Shown: positions 25,624 to 35,045, counted from the stretch's first letter. The stretch: DNA of 64,000 bases from Prosthecobacter debontii (GCF_900167535.1 NZ_FUYE01000019.1:1-64000); one strand, 5' to 3'. The notes: a model not told the origin generated them from the letters alone. Translations and numbers: made by a program.

Positions 25624-27483
25624 TCACTTCTTCACCGGAGCTGCTACGGCAACCCCCAGGCTGACGGTAGGCTCACGATCATCATTCAGCGGTGGGTTGG
25701 TGGGCCTCCCGCCTTCCTCGATCAGGTTCACCCCCACAGAATAAACCAGACCGCGATCCCGATCATACAGCAGTGCCTCCCCCGAAAAGGGATCGAGAGG
25801 CACCGCCGAGAGATACTGCGGCACCAGCTCGCGCAGTTCCTTCGGCAGCGAGCGCTTCTCCGCTAGATAACGCCGCAGCGCGAAGAGGCAGCTCACCAGC
25901 CCATGCCGTGCCTTGCTCAGGCTATGCTCCTGAGGCAAGGCGAGGTAGCCCTCGATGTGATCACTGAAGTAAGTCTCACCGCTGGAATTGGGGTGATAAA
26001 AGCGCGGGGTCGTCAGCCGGATCACCGGCTCCACACTGACGGAGAGGCGGGTGTAAGGAGGCCGTGTCACCTCATCTCGAAGCTGGCGGAAGGCATCGGC
26101 AAAGAGACTGAGCGTCTCATTCATTTTAAAGAACAGCCTCCCCGGACGCTGGTGGAGCTGACCGCCGGGCATGGTGTCTAGGAGTTCCCCGCTGGCTGGG
26201 CCTAGCAGCAACTTCTTCTCATGCACGTAGTAAGCGGCGCTGGCCTGCTTCATCACCTCATCCCGTGGCTGACATTGGGTGAACTCGGTCTGAAACCGTT
26301 CCAGGGTGGCACCATCCAAATGCGTGGTTTTAAGCAACTCCGCCAGCAACTGCACCGCATCTCCATGCAACTCCATCGCCCGATGCATGTAGCCGGGCCA
26401 GGCCCAAACCTCCTGAAGACGTCGGCTCAACTCCGCCAGATCAATGGCTGACACGAGAGCGGGCTCCTCATCGCCACGCCGCTCCAGGTAAGCGGACTGC
26501 GCCTGCAAGAGGAGCCCCACGTAAGACCAGGAGCGGTGTTGACTGAGATCCTCCCGATGCCACTCGGCATGATGCGGATGCCAGTCATAGTCCTCCAAGA
26601 GGTCCCGCAGATTATCGAAAGCAGTACCATTTGACCTAACCAAGAGTGCTAAAGAAGGCGTATCCCAGGTCCAGGCAGACTGATCCTGCAAGGCCGTATT
26701 TTCCGGGGGCTGGATGGAGTCTAAAAAAGCGCGCAGCTTTTTCACCGCTTGGGTGGTGGGGGATTGATCGAAGGCCATGACCGGCCGTAAATCCTCATCC
26801 GATTCACGCGGCGTATCGTGCAGATAAATCCATGCCAGCAGGGTAAAGCCCAGGGTGCCTAAGCTCAGGGAAATGAGACTGCCCCAGGCATAGTTGTTGG
26901 AGCGACGCGGGATGCGCTTGCGCACAGGAGGGCTCACACTCTCCACATCTTCACTCGGAGGCTGGGGCTTCTCCGGCACTGGCGGAGCCGAGCGGGCGGC
27001 TTGCTTCGGCACGCCTACGGAACGCGGCACCACGCGGATCTCGGCAGGTGCACTCCCCGTCTTCATGGCCGGAGGTGGCTTCGCCACCGTGGGGGGAGGA
27101 CTCGCGGGTGCCGGAGCCTTGACGGCTTCCAGAGGGGTCCGCCGGGGAGGTAACATGACCGGGGCTTTCACCGGTGGCGGAGGGGGATCTTCCTCCGGCT
27201 CCTCTTTCTCGAAGCGCAGGATCATCTGCCCTAGCCCCAAAGGCTCTTCGGCCCTTGCAGGACTGCTGCCTCGTGCTTCGGCCAGATCAGGCTTCGCGTG
27301 AATGTCCTCTGGAGCTTCTGCATCCTCAGCCAGACCGATCCGCTTCCGCCATTCATCATCCGGCGGGATCCATTCATCTTCACATCCCCACGGAGAACTC
27401 CAGCCGTCATTGGGCAGATTCCACGACATCGCCCCCAGGGTCGCTCTGCCCCTGAAGCTGTGGCGATGTGCATTCTCTGTCAT
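25624..27483 (-). CDS. Unknown single-pass membrane protein with Pro-rich cytoplasmic part
   Basis: I do not recognise this 619-residue protein. Residues 80-200 are rich in Pro, Ala, Lys and acidic residues. One clear membrane segment (SLISLSLGTLGFTLLAWIYL) follows a basic stretch RKRIPRRSNN. The remaining 400 residues are predicted outside and largely helical; the last part (PQYLSAVPLDPFSGEALLYD) is a phrase often seen in Verrucomicrobia and Planctomycetes hypothetical proteins. The ATG at 27483 lies 7 bp after the rppH stop and suggests coupling; an ATG at 27429 is an alternative with a GGGGG upstream. Confidence 0.7.
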   Translation of the reverse strand: MTENAHRHSFRGRATLGAMSWNLPNDGWSSPWGCEDEWIPPDDEWRKRIGLAEDAEAPEDIHAKPDLAEARGSSPARAEEPLGLGQMILRFEKEEPEEDPPPPPVKAPVMLPPRRTPLEAVKAPAPASPPPTVAKPPPAMKTGSAPAEIRVVPRSVGVPKQAARSAPPVPEKPQPPSEDVESVSPPVRKRIPRRSNNYAWGSLISLSLGTLGFTLLAWIYLHDTPRESDEDLRPVMAFDQSPTTQAVKKLRAFLDSIQPPENTALQDQSAWTWDTPSLALLVRSNGTAFDNLRDLLEDYDWHPHHAEWHREDLSQHRSWSYVGLLLQAQSAYLERRGDEEPALVSAIDLAELSRRLQEVWAWPGYMHRAMELHGDAVQLLAELLKTTHLDGATLERFQTEFTQCQPRDEVMKQASAAYYVHEKKLLLGPASGELLDTMPGGQLHQRPGRLFFKMNETLSLFADAFRQLRDEVTRPPYTRLSVSVEPVIRLTTPRFYHPNSSGETYFSDHIEGYLALPQEHSLSKARHGLVSCLFALRRYLAEKRSLPKELRELVPQYLSAVPLDPFSGEALLYDRDRGLVYSVGVNLIEEGGRPTNPPLNDDREPTVSLGVAVAAPVKK

Positions 27484-27490
27484 ACCCGGG

Positions 27491-27991
27491 TCATGAGACC
27501 TTAGCGCTTAAGTCCACTCCAAAGAAGTCTAAAAACACCTGATGATAAACCGCACGTTTAAACTTGGGCACCCACTCCATCTTGAACGCTTCCGGCTTGA
27601 TCCAGCACCAGCGGCTGAACTCCTGATGCGTCGCCGCCAGATTGACATCACTGTCCTGCCCCAAAAAGCGGCAGCGGAAATAGGTCTGCTCCTGGCCGCC
27701 ATAGATGCCGTATTTCAGCCGTCCCTTGGCAAAGGCGTAACGGTACCCCCCTCGCTGCTCCAGCAGTTCCACCTTATCCCGGGTGACCCCGATCTCTTCC
27801 GCCATCTCACGGAACATCGCCGTTTCTGCATCCTCCCCATCATCAATGCCGCCCTGAGGGAACTGCCATGCTCCGGGGATATTGATGCGCTCCGCGACAA
27901 AGATTTCATCACGGTCATTCATGAGGATCACACCCACATTCGGGCGATAGACAATGGGAGTGGGAATGGGCAGAGGAGACTTATCAGGCAT
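27491..27991 (-). CDS. rppH: RNA pyrophosphohydrolase (Nudix)
   Basis: A 166-residue Nudix hydrolase. The Nudix box is GGIDDGEDAETAMFREMAEE followed by IG, and the preceding RPNVGVILMN and GAWQFPQGG match RppH, which removes pyrophosphate from the 5' ends of mRNA and so starts decay. YRYAFAKGRLKYGIYGGQEQ and WVPKFKRAVYHQV near the end are also family-like. The ATG at 27991 is preferred to the longer GTG-type frame to 28033. Members of the same family that hydrolyse Ap4A cannot be excluded. Confidence 0.88.
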   Translation of the reverse strand: MPDKSPLPIPTPIVYRPNVGVILMNDRDEIFVAERINIPGAWQFPQGGIDDGEDAETAMFREMAEEIGVTRDKVELLEQRGGYRYAFAKGRLKYGIYGGQEQTYFRCRFLGQDSDVNLAATHQEFSRWCWIKPEAFKMEWVPKFKRAVYHQVFLDFFGVDLSAKVS

Positions 27992-28115
27992 TGGGGGGCT
28001 GAGGCAAAATACGACATCAATCCTCGCTGTCATCCCCGAGGTCGATTTTTAGACCCGCATGAAGTCTCGCATGTGAGAAAAATGACACACAGGGGCGTCG
28101 CCGCCTTTGAGTCCA

Positions 28116-28640
28116 TCAGCTCAATCGATGCTTCCAGTCGCCCCCATAACGCACGCTCTCCGGCGGACAGGGCAAAGCAGCCAGGGCTTCCGCAGGGGTA
28201 AGGGATACCCCCGGGAGATGCAGATGCGGTCGGATCTCGGCGAGGGGTTGCAAAACAAAGCGTCGCAGATGCAGGCGCGGATGCGGCACGGTCAGCACGG
28301 GATCATCGCTGTGGTAATCGCCTGCATAGAGGAGATCGAGATCAAGGCAACGCGGGGCATTTTTTTCCCGCTGGAGCGGCCGTCCCATGAGAGCCTCCAC
28401 CGCCACCAGATGCGCATGCATTTGCTGAGGTGTCAGGTCCGCCTCGACCTCGATGACCGTGTTTAAAAAAGCCTGCGTGCCCGGTGCACAGTCCACCGGC
28501 TCCGTCTCATACAGCGACGCAGCAGCGGTCAGCCGGGCCTGCGGAATCCGTGCCAGCAGATGATCCACACCTGCCTCCAGGTGGCGCTGGCTGTCTCCTT
28601 GATTGGAGCCCAGAGCGATCCCGAAAGCAGTTAGAGGCAT
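28116..28640 (-). CDS. folK: 2-amino-4-hydroxy-6-hydroxymethyldihydropteridine pyrophosphokinase
   Basis: FolK transfers pyrophosphate to hydroxymethyl-dihydropterin in folate synthesis. The 174 residues contain the N-terminal IALGSNQGDSQRHLEAGV, the substrate-binding SLYETEPVDC, and the signature PRCLDLDLLYAGD followed by VPHPRLHLRRFVLQPLAEI. It starts 13 bp after the dapB stop, so the two genes form an operon. Confidence 0.93.
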   Translation of the reverse strand: MPLTAFGIALGSNQGDSQRHLEAGVDHLLARIPQARLTAAASLYETEPVDCAPGTQAFLNTVIEVEADLTPQQMHAHLVAVEALMGRPLQREKNAPRCLDLDLLYAGDYHSDDPVLTVPHPRLHLRRFVLQPLAEIRPHLHLPGVSLTPAEALAALPCPPESVRYGGDWKHRLS

Positions 28641-28653
28641 GGATTCAAAGAGG

Positions 28654-29391
28654 TTACTTCAGGCCCAGCACATCCTGCATGTCATAGAGACCTGCAGGCT
28701 TATCGGCCAGCCAGCGCGCGGCGCGCACCGCCCCACCGGCAAAGGTATCGCGGCTGCTGGCCTTGTGAGTCAGTTCCACACGCTCGCCCACATTGGCAAA
28801 GACTACGGTGTGATCTCCCACCACATCCCCACCCCGCAGAGCGTGAACACCGATCTCCTTCGGCGTGCGGGCACCGACATCACCGAAACGACCATGGCGG
28901 CAGTCGGAGTCATAGGACAGGCCACGCACGTCGGCGAGGATCTCCACCAGCGTGCGGGCGGTGCCGCTCGGGGCATCCTTCTTCATGCGGTGATGCATCT
29001 CGATCACTTCGAGGTCAAAGTCAGGCCCGAGCAGTTCCGTGGCCTTGCGGGTCAGCCAAAACAGGGTATTCACGCCGACGCTGAAGTTGGAAGCGAACAC
29101 GACTGGGATCACCTTCGAGGCCTCGCGGATGTGTGCTAGTTCCTCATCAGTATGACCTGTGGTGCCGATGACTAGGCTCTTCTTCAGCTTCACCGCTTCG
29201 GTCAGCAACTCATCGGTGAAATGGTGAGAGCTGAAATCAATGACGCAATCGCACTTCTCCAGGGCAGGAGCCAAAGCGTCCCCCAGATCAATCGTCGCTC
29301 CGACAGCCACACCCTGGGCCTGGGCCGCACTGATCACGGCCTGCCCCATCCGGCCCTTGCTGCCGGTCACTAGAAGTTTGAATTCGCTCAT
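28654..29391 (-). CDS. dapB: 4-hydroxy-tetrahydrodipicolinate reductase
   Basis: DapB reduces the dihydrodipicolinate precursor in lysine and diaminopimelate synthesis. The 245 residues show the nucleotide fold LLVTGSKGRMGQAV, the hinge DFSSHHFTDE, GTTGHTDEEL, and the active-site EMHHRMKKDAPSGTA with the catalytic His pair and Lys. It heads the minus-strand run that continues with folK and rppH; the promoter should lie in the 103 bp before the divergent acyltransferase gene. Confidence 0.95.
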   Translation of the reverse strand: MSEFKLLVTGSKGRMGQAVISAAQAQGVAVGATIDLGDALAPALEKCDCVIDFSSHHFTDELLTEAVKLKKSLVIGTTGHTDEELAHIREASKVIPVVFASNFSVGVNTLFWLTRKATELLGPDFDLEVIEMHHRMKKDAPSGTARTLVEILADVRGLSYDSDCRHGRFGDVGARTPKEIGVHALRGGDVVGDHTVVFANVGERVELTHKASSRDTFAGGAVRAARWLADKPAGLYDMQDVLGLK

Positions 29392-29494
29392 AAGAGCCGT
29401 GGAGATAGCCAGTTCTGAGGGGATTGCAACCGCCCGCCGGAGTGAAAAGACTTAACCCCTTGTCATCGCACCTCCATGATTTATATCCAGCCTC

Positions 29495-30088
29495 ATGACC
29501 TTCACCGAATGGAAGCAGCACGTGAAAGCAGACCAGTTTCGATACGCTGGCAGCCAGGGACGAGGTCCATTCATCCGCACGTGGTTCTCTGAATCGGGCT
29601 TCAGATTCACCCTGGTCATGCGCTTATGCCGCTATCTACGCTCCCAGCCCTGGAGCCGCTATGGCCTCTACCATCTGTGTTTGCTATGGCACCGCCGCCA
29701 GCAGGTCCGCTATGGTGCTTACATTGATTTCATGACCGAGATCGGTCCCGGCCTCTATCTCGGGCATCTGGTCAGCATCGTGGTGAATCGCCGGACGGTC
29801 ATTGGCGCCAATTGCTCCATCAGTCAGGGCATCACCTTGGGCCAAACCAACGCCCGCAGTAAGCGCCCCGGCTGCCCCAGTCTGGGAGATCGTGTTTACA
29901 TCGGGTGCGGTGCCGTGGTCGTGGGTGGCATCCATCTCGGCAATGACAGTGCGGTGGCCCCCAATGCTGTGGTCATTCGGGATGTCGGGGCCAGTGAGGT
30001 GGTGAGCGGCAATCCTGCCACGGTGATTTCAACACGTGGCTCAGAAGGCTATGTCTCCCACTGTGCTGAGATACCCGAAGCGAAGTAG
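29495..30088 (+). CDS. CysE-like left-handed beta-helix acyltransferase
   Basis: A 197-residue hexapeptide-repeat acyltransferase. The repeats run from YIDFMTEIGPGLYLGHLVSI through RTVIGANCSISQGITLG and RVYIGCGAVVVGGIHLG to NDSAVAPNAVV, with the catalytic His in YLGHLVSI and the end motif VSGNPATVI. It resembles serine acetyltransferases, but the N-terminal helical domain is short (about 75 residues) and the insert is QTNARSKRPG instead of the usual TGK type. Polysaccharide O-acetyltransferase is equally possible, so no symbol is given. Confidence 0.8.
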   Translation: MTFTEWKQHVKADQFRYAGSQGRGPFIRTWFSESGFRFTLVMRLCRYLRSQPWSRYGLYHLCLLWHRRQQVRYGAYIDFMTEIGPGLYLGHLVSIVVNRRTVIGANCSISQGITLGQTNARSKRPGCPSLGDRVYIGCGAVVVGGIHLGNDSAVAPNAVVIRDVGASEVVSGNPATVISTRGSEGYVSHCAEIPEAK

Positions 30089-30121
30089 GCACCCCTGGGC
30101 CCAACTTAGGGCCAAAGAGCT

Positions 30122-30304
30122 TTATCCCTCCTCGGCTTTCCCCTTCCGCACCCCCGACCCGAGGAAGAAGATGATGAGCGAGGCTCAGAGCATGGAACTG
30201 CCAAGGAAGAAGAAGCCGAAGGAGTAGGAGCCTGTGCTGGTCTTGATCCAACCGAGGATGGACGGCCCTGCCTCGTTACTCATGGTTAACAATCCGGACT
30301 TCAT
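30122..30304 (-). pseudogene. MFS transporter C-terminal remnant
   Basis: About 60 codons remain on the minus strand. AGPSILGWIKTSTGSYSFGF is like the last extracytoplasmic turn and TM12 entry of MFS anion/carbohydrate transporters. The next helix reads FFLGSSML, an in-frame TGA, then ASLIIFFLGSGVRKGK and a stop. No other part of the transporter is present; a complete GntP permease ends 7 bp upstream on the same strand. It is too short and interrupted to be functional. Confidence 0.6.
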
Positions 30305-30310
30305 TCTTAG

Positions 30311-31702
30311 TTAGCGCATGGGCAGCAGCCAAGCGCCGATCATGACGACGGGTAGCCCGACAACCCCCATGAGCGACATCATGGGGGTGACAATCTTAAG
30401 GGTCTGGGTCTCCGTCATTCCACTCATCCGAGTGATAATCCAAAAGCCACTGTCATTGAGCCACGGGACCGGTTTCGAACCACAACCGACAGCAAGAGCT
30501 AAATACACCGGGTGAAAAGGCAGACCTCCAGACTCCATGAAGGCACGGGCTAACGGGGCTGCCGTGATCATGGCCACCGTCGCAGACCCCTGGGCCGTGC
30601 GCACCAGAGTGGTGATGAGAAAGCAGATGGGCAGCGCCCAAAACTTCGAGGCACCAGCGCCTAGATTCTGAATAACTTCCGCCACCCCGGTCTGACGCAG
30701 CGTGCTGCCAAACGCTCCACCCGCCGCTGTAATCAAAAGCACGGTGGCTCCAGACATGATAGCCCCTTGCACCACTTCCTGGAGTCCGCCTTGAGTCGCG
30801 ACATCGCCATGCCTCTTCTGCCAGGCTAACAGACACAAACTGATGATCGCACCTGCCGAGAGGGCTAGATTGCTATCCGCATACCAAGGTGTCTTCGCCT
30901 GCAGGGAGCCCCAAGTAATAAGCACGATGGGCACCACGATCGGCAGAATCGATAAGGCCAAGGAAGGCAACGGACCACTGGCGGCGGCATCCACAGCCTG
31001 AGCGTCCTCCACGGGCAACTCAATCTTCCAACGCCGGTTCGCCCACACCGCATAAGCGAGACCAAAAGACGCTGTAAACAGTCCCACGATCAGCCCGCCC
31101 ACCATCATCGTTCCTACATCCACCCCCAACTCCTTTGCGGCGAACAGCGGCCCCGGAGTGGGAGGCACCAAGGAATGGGCCATGGTGGCACCGGCAATGA
31201 TGGTTAAGATGTAAAGCAGGTAGTTCCCCCCCGTGGCCTTGGTCATGGCCTTACCAATGGGCATGAGCAGGTAAAACACCGCGTCGAAGTAAACCGGTAT
31301 TGCCAGGCTGAATCCGGTCAACACGAAAGCAATGTGCGCCCGTGCACGTCCGAAAAGCCCCAGCAAACTCTGCACAATCCGCATGGCCGCCCCAGAATCC
31401 AAAAGGCTCTTTCCCATGATGGAAGCCATACAAATCAGTAGCCCCATGCTGGCACAGGTTTCGCCAAAAGCCTTCATCACACGCTCCGGTGGAGTAGTCG
31501 CGGCGAACTTGGTCGCCTCCACTGCGGTCATCTTGCCGAGAACCTGCTGCTGGCTAGCGTAGGACACCAGCGCATCCTGAGGGGTAACCACCGCCACGAC
31601 AAATGCGGCCAGCATCATGGCAAGGAATGCGTGGAGACGCAGCCCCAGCAAGGCGAGCACAACAATAATAAGGCCGAGGGCAACAAGACTGAGAGAAATC
31701 AT
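30311..31702 (-). CDS. GntP family gluconate:H+ symporter
   Basis: A 463-residue integral membrane transporter with about 12 hydrophobic segments. Family marks are FALTGFSLAIPVYFD-type sequence (FVLTGFSLAIPVYFDAVFYL), HSLVPPTPGPLFAAKELGVD, and near the end GCGSKPVPWLNDSGFWI. GntP proteins import gluconate or related sugar acids. There is no gluconokinase in the window. It is preceded by the ferritin-like gene on the same strand (93 bp gap) and followed by an MFS remnant. Confidence 0.9.
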   Translation of the reverse strand: MISLSLVALGLIIVVLALLGLRLHAFLAMMLAAFVVAVVTPQDALVSYASQQQVLGKMTAVEATKFAATTPPERVMKAFGETCASMGLLICMASIMGKSLLDSGAAMRIVQSLLGLFGRARAHIAFVLTGFSLAIPVYFDAVFYLLMPIGKAMTKATGGNYLLYILTIIAGATMAHSLVPPTPGPLFAAKELGVDVGTMMVGGLIVGLFTASFGLAYAVWANRRWKIELPVEDAQAVDAAASGPLPSLALSILPIVVPIVLITWGSLQAKTPWYADSNLALSAGAIISLCLLAWQKRHGDVATQGGLQEVVQGAIMSGATVLLITAAGGAFGSTLRQTGVAEVIQNLGAGASKFWALPICFLITTLVRTAQGSATVAMITAAPLARAFMESGGLPFHPVYLALAVGCGSKPVPWLNDSGFWIITRMSGMTETQTLKIVTPMMSLMGVVGLPVVMIGAWLLPMR

Positions 31703-31795
31703 GAAAAGGGTTGGGAACCTGCACTCAACGAGAAGCCGCCCCCCCGAGTCAACCCTGAATGTCCGTCATTCAATCTTCGGGACTCTTTTGATCGC

Positions 31796-33235
31796 TCACG
31801 CGCTCGCTGCGAGTTTCTCAAGATCGGCCCGAGTTGCTTCATACGTCGTGGCAAACTTTAAGGCCTCGGGGTCTGGCTGGATACCCTGGCGCTCGCAGAA
31901 GCTGGCGTAGAGACCCGGCCACCAGTTGCGGTGATCGGTCTTCCCTTCCTCCTTCCAGGCATTCCAGTTGCTGAGCACCTTGCTCCAGCACTGACTGCCG
32001 AAATCGATCGCCTCCTTTTGATCGCCAAACGCGCTGACATACCAGTCACGACCGATGCGTGCATGCAGGACCTCATCCGCCCAGTCATAGTCCTGGAACA
32101 CTTTGCTGAGTTCATCCCCACTATCTGCCCCGACTTCCCATTCGAACCGCTTGCCCGTCTTCGTCATCAACCCTTGCTCAATGAAGTAGAGCACAGCATG
32201 GCGCTCCCAGGGCTTGAGTTGGGTGTTCAGGCCCAGAGACCAAGTGAAGTTCACCATCACCTGCTTGGGCCAATCGATACCCAGCTTCACAAAGCCCACT
32301 TCCCCCATCATGGCATGCCGGGCCTCATCCCAGAGCTGGCGTGTCATGTCACGATAGTAGGCCCAGGGCTTGTCCTGCGTCTCGGTCAGAATCGTGGCCA
32401 TCATCTCCGGCACATCGATCTCCCGCAGCCGCTTGTAATACATCATCAAGGTCTTGTCCCGACTCTGGAAACGCGGGTCATACAGGAACTCCTCCGCGTG
32501 GACTCCCATGTTGTAGGGATCGGGAAAGCGGTCATCACGCCGCGGCAGCTTGTCATAGGGCAAGGGCTGCTGGCTGTAGCAAGGTGCGCCTTCAGGGTGG
32601 CTCAAGTCAGCCTGAGGCTGAGAACCATCGAGGTCGCCCGCCGCGTCCAAAAGCGACCGCAACCAGTCACGCCAGGGCTTCATCGCCGACAGTCGCTCCT
32701 CCGAAACTAGGGCCGCCACAGCCTGCCGACCATAGGTCACGACCTCGTCCAACTCCAAAGCAGCAAAGCGGCAGATCCTCACGCTGGGATGATCACTCAG
32801 CACATTGGTTTCCACCATATGCCGCTGTAGGCCTTTCAGGAGAGCAGGAAAAGCAAACTCATACACTCCCATCACCAACTCCTCTGTCGTGGGGGCGTTT
32901 TGGATCTCCTGAAAAAAGGTGGCTAGGTGCTGATGCGGGATTTTCTCCAGCCCCAGAGGTGGGGTGCGCATTTCTGCCACCCGCTCCCGCATACTCGTGC
33001 AATGCTCCGCACAGTAGTGCGCGTGCAGACTGAAGGCCATCTTCAACTCATACACCGGCTCCGCCGTCAGCCTCGCTTCGAGGATCTGCATCAGCCGTTT
33101 GAAGGCAAAGTGGTAGCGCTTGATACGATCCACACTTTCCTCCACCCCCAGTCCGGGCTTGGCAGCTTCCTCAAAGGAACCCAGTCCTGCCAAAGGGGGC
33201 AGGTTCCGATAAGTGGGGTAGGAAAAGGCAGTCAT
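31796..33235 (-). CDS. Putative ferritin-like di-metal protein of unknown function
   Basis: A 479-residue soluble, helical protein. I do not recognise a named family. Metal-binding ExxH motifs of ferritin-like proteins are visible twice: LWDEARHAMMGEVGF and DWADEVLHARIGRDWYV, with upstream Glu/His in HYCAEHCTSMRERV and FAALELDEVVTYGRQAV that could complete two pairs. This pattern recalls DUF455-type proteins. The ATG at 33235 is chosen because the longer frame to 33307 has an unlike N terminus. Neighbouring genes give no clue. Confidence 0.6.
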   Translation of the reverse strand: MTAFSYPTYRNLPPLAGLGSFEEAAKPGLGVEESVDRIKRYHFAFKRLMQILEARLTAEPVYELKMAFSLHAHYCAEHCTSMRERVAEMRTPPLGLEKIPHQHLATFFQEIQNAPTTEELVMGVYEFAFPALLKGLQRHMVETNVLSDHPSVRICRFAALELDEVVTYGRQAVAALVSEERLSAMKPWRDWLRSLLDAAGDLDGSQPQADLSHPEGAPCYSQQPLPYDKLPRRDDRFPDPYNMGVHAEEFLYDPRFQSRDKTLMMYYKRLREIDVPEMMATILTETQDKPWAYYRDMTRQLWDEARHAMMGEVGFVKLGIDWPKQVMVNFTWSLGLNTQLKPWERHAVLYFIEQGLMTKTGKRFEWEVGADSGDELSKVFQDYDWADEVLHARIGRDWYVSAFGDQKEAIDFGSQCWSKVLSNWNAWKEEGKTDHRNWWPGLYASFCERQGIQPDPEALKFATTYEATRADLEKLAASA

Positions 33236-33429
33236 GGTCCAGGCTATTGTCTTGCTTGAGCAGTCCACATGACAACACGAAGTCAAAAGGCACGGAACAC
33301 GGAGCAATTTTTACCAATCCCACTCACCACGATCCTTCGCTCGCCGCACACAGGACCCAATAAATGCACGATTAGGATATAAAAATTTTGAAATTTATAA
33401 ACCGCGTTTTAAATTTCAAAAAGTTCGTC

Positions 33430-33849
33430 ATGCAGCTCCCTTCACTCTCAAATCTGAGTTCTCCTCTGGATGAACTTGCCGCCGTTCGTCAACGGCTGCT
33501 GGCAGTGAAAGCGTCCCTCGTCAAGGCCTGCCAAGAGCTGGACACCCAAATCCAGGCCCTGGAGAACGTCACAACGGCCGTCTCCTTGGAAGAGACCTCC
33601 CCGACGCCTCCGAGCCTCTTTGAGAGCGAGCCCGTGCCTCCGGTGGATACGCCATCGGCATCCCCTGCCCCGACAACAAAGGCAGTCTCGGCGACCGAAT
33701 CCCTCCTGCCCACCAAGAGCGTCATCCTCGAAGCCAAAGGGCCGGTCAGCGTGGATCCGAACCTGGAACAAGCAACCCTAGAGGAACTGAACAAGGCGCT
33801 TTCAAAGGCCTTTGCCCAGATCTCCAGTCGTCACCCTTGGGCAGGTTAA
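33430..33849 (+). CDS. Small hypothetical protein
   Basis: A 139-residue protein with no recognised domain. Residues 8-45 are a short helical or coiled stretch (LDELAAVRQRLLAVKASLVK), the middle is Pro/Ser/Thr-rich and probably disordered, and the end has another short helix LEELNKALSKAFAQI. ATG at 33430 is preferred to the TTG at 33388. The upstream 60 bp are very AT-rich and may hold the promoter. Confidence 0.6.
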   Translation: MQLPSLSNLSSPLDELAAVRQRLLAVKASLVKACQELDTQIQALENVTTAVSLEETSPTPPSLFESEPVPPVDTPSASPAPTTKAVSATESLLPTKSVILEAKGPVSVDPNLEQATLEELNKALSKAFAQISSRHPWAG

Positions 33850-33950
33850 GCTGGGCCTCCAGAGCCAAGCTCGGCCCTCATTGTATTGGTGTTCTACCCA
33901 AGACGAATTCAGCCCGAATTCAAGATTGCACCTTTAGTTAAAAGGTTAAT

Positions 33951-34907
33951 ATGGCTTCTATGACTTGTTGGTGCAATACTCTTACAGTTGTGCTTTTCGG
34001 TCTCATTTCCTGCGGAAAAGCTCAGGTGTCCGTGCCTGCCAATATCGAGGTTCGACATGACGTGCCGTATGCGGATACAAAAAATTCGCGGCAAACTCTG
34101 GATCTTTTTCTGCCTAAAACAAAAAGTGAGCAACCTCTACCGCTCATTATTTCCATCCACGGAGGCGGCTGGAGCAGCGGAGATAAGACCGATGCGTTTG
34201 TCGGTATCCTACATCTGCTCCTACAGGAAGGAAAATTTGCAGGAGCATCAATCAACTATCGCCTCACGAATGAAACTCGATGGCCGGAACAAATCTATGA
34301 CTGCAAGGCAGCGATCCGCTGGCTGCGTGCCCATGCAAAAGAACTAAACATCGATCCTCAAAAATTCGGTGTCATCGGCGGCTCTGCTGGTAGCCATCTA
34401 GCCTGTTTGCTCGGCACCAGTGGAGATGTAGCTGAATTGGAAGGAAATCTCGGGGCTGATCTAACCACGAGTAGCAGGGTGCAGTGTGTGGTCAACATCT
34501 GCGGTCCCATCAATTTTCTAACCATCGGCCAATACCCGAGTGATATCTCATGGAACGAAGCCAAATCCATTGGCGGTAAGCTGCTTGGAGGGGCCATTCC
34601 AGCCTTGCAGGAAGTAGCACGCCAAGCTTCGCCGATTACCTATATCACGACGGATGATCCGCCCTTTCTTTCCGCACATGGCACTCGTGATACCATCGTT
34701 CCGTTTGAGCAGGCCACCGAGTTCAATCAGGCGTTGAAAAAAGCCGGAGTGCCGCAGGTTCTCATCATTGGTAAAGATGGCGAGCATGCCTTCTTTCATA
34801 AAGACGTAATGACGCGTGAACGACTTTTTTTGGAGAAGTGGCTGCTTGCTCGGGATCACCTGATTGCGATGAAAGATGCCACTATCACGATTCCTCCGAA
34901 AAAATGA
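33951..34907 (+). CDS. Exported alpha/beta hydrolase (carboxylesterase type), possible lipoprotein
   Basis: A 318-residue esterase-like protein. The oxyanion motif IISIHGGGWSSG, the nucleophile elbow IGGSAGSHLA, the Asp in AHGTRDTIVPF and the His in DGEHAFF form a full catalytic set of the HSL/BD-FAE type. The N-terminal segment ends LFGLISCGK, which could be a lipobox. Base composition is lower in GC than its neighbours, hinting at recent acquisition. BD-FAE-like enzymes remove ester groups from plant polysaccharides; the substrate here is unproven. Confidence 0.85.
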   Translation: MASMTCWCNTLTVVLFGLISCGKAQVSVPANIEVRHDVPYADTKNSRQTLDLFLPKTKSEQPLPLIISIHGGGWSSGDKTDAFVGILHLLLQEGKFAGASINYRLTNETRWPEQIYDCKAAIRWLRAHAKELNIDPQKFGVIGGSAGSHLACLLGTSGDVAELEGNLGADLTTSSRVQCVVNICGPINFLTIGQYPSDISWNEAKSIGGKLLGGAIPALQEVARQASPITYITTDDPPFLSAHGTRDTIVPFEQATEFNQALKKAGVPQVLIIGKDGEHAFFHKDVMTRERLFLEKWLLARDHLIAMKDATITIPPKK

Positions 34908-35045
34908 TGATCCCACCCAGTCGCAGACGAATGCGGCTGAGTTTCAAGTCCGAAGCGGTCTTGGGTCATCGAGCCCTCCTTTCATCATTGGCTTGGGCGG
35001 AAGCGCATCGATAAGTTATCCCCCATGCAGGATGCCTCAGTCGGC

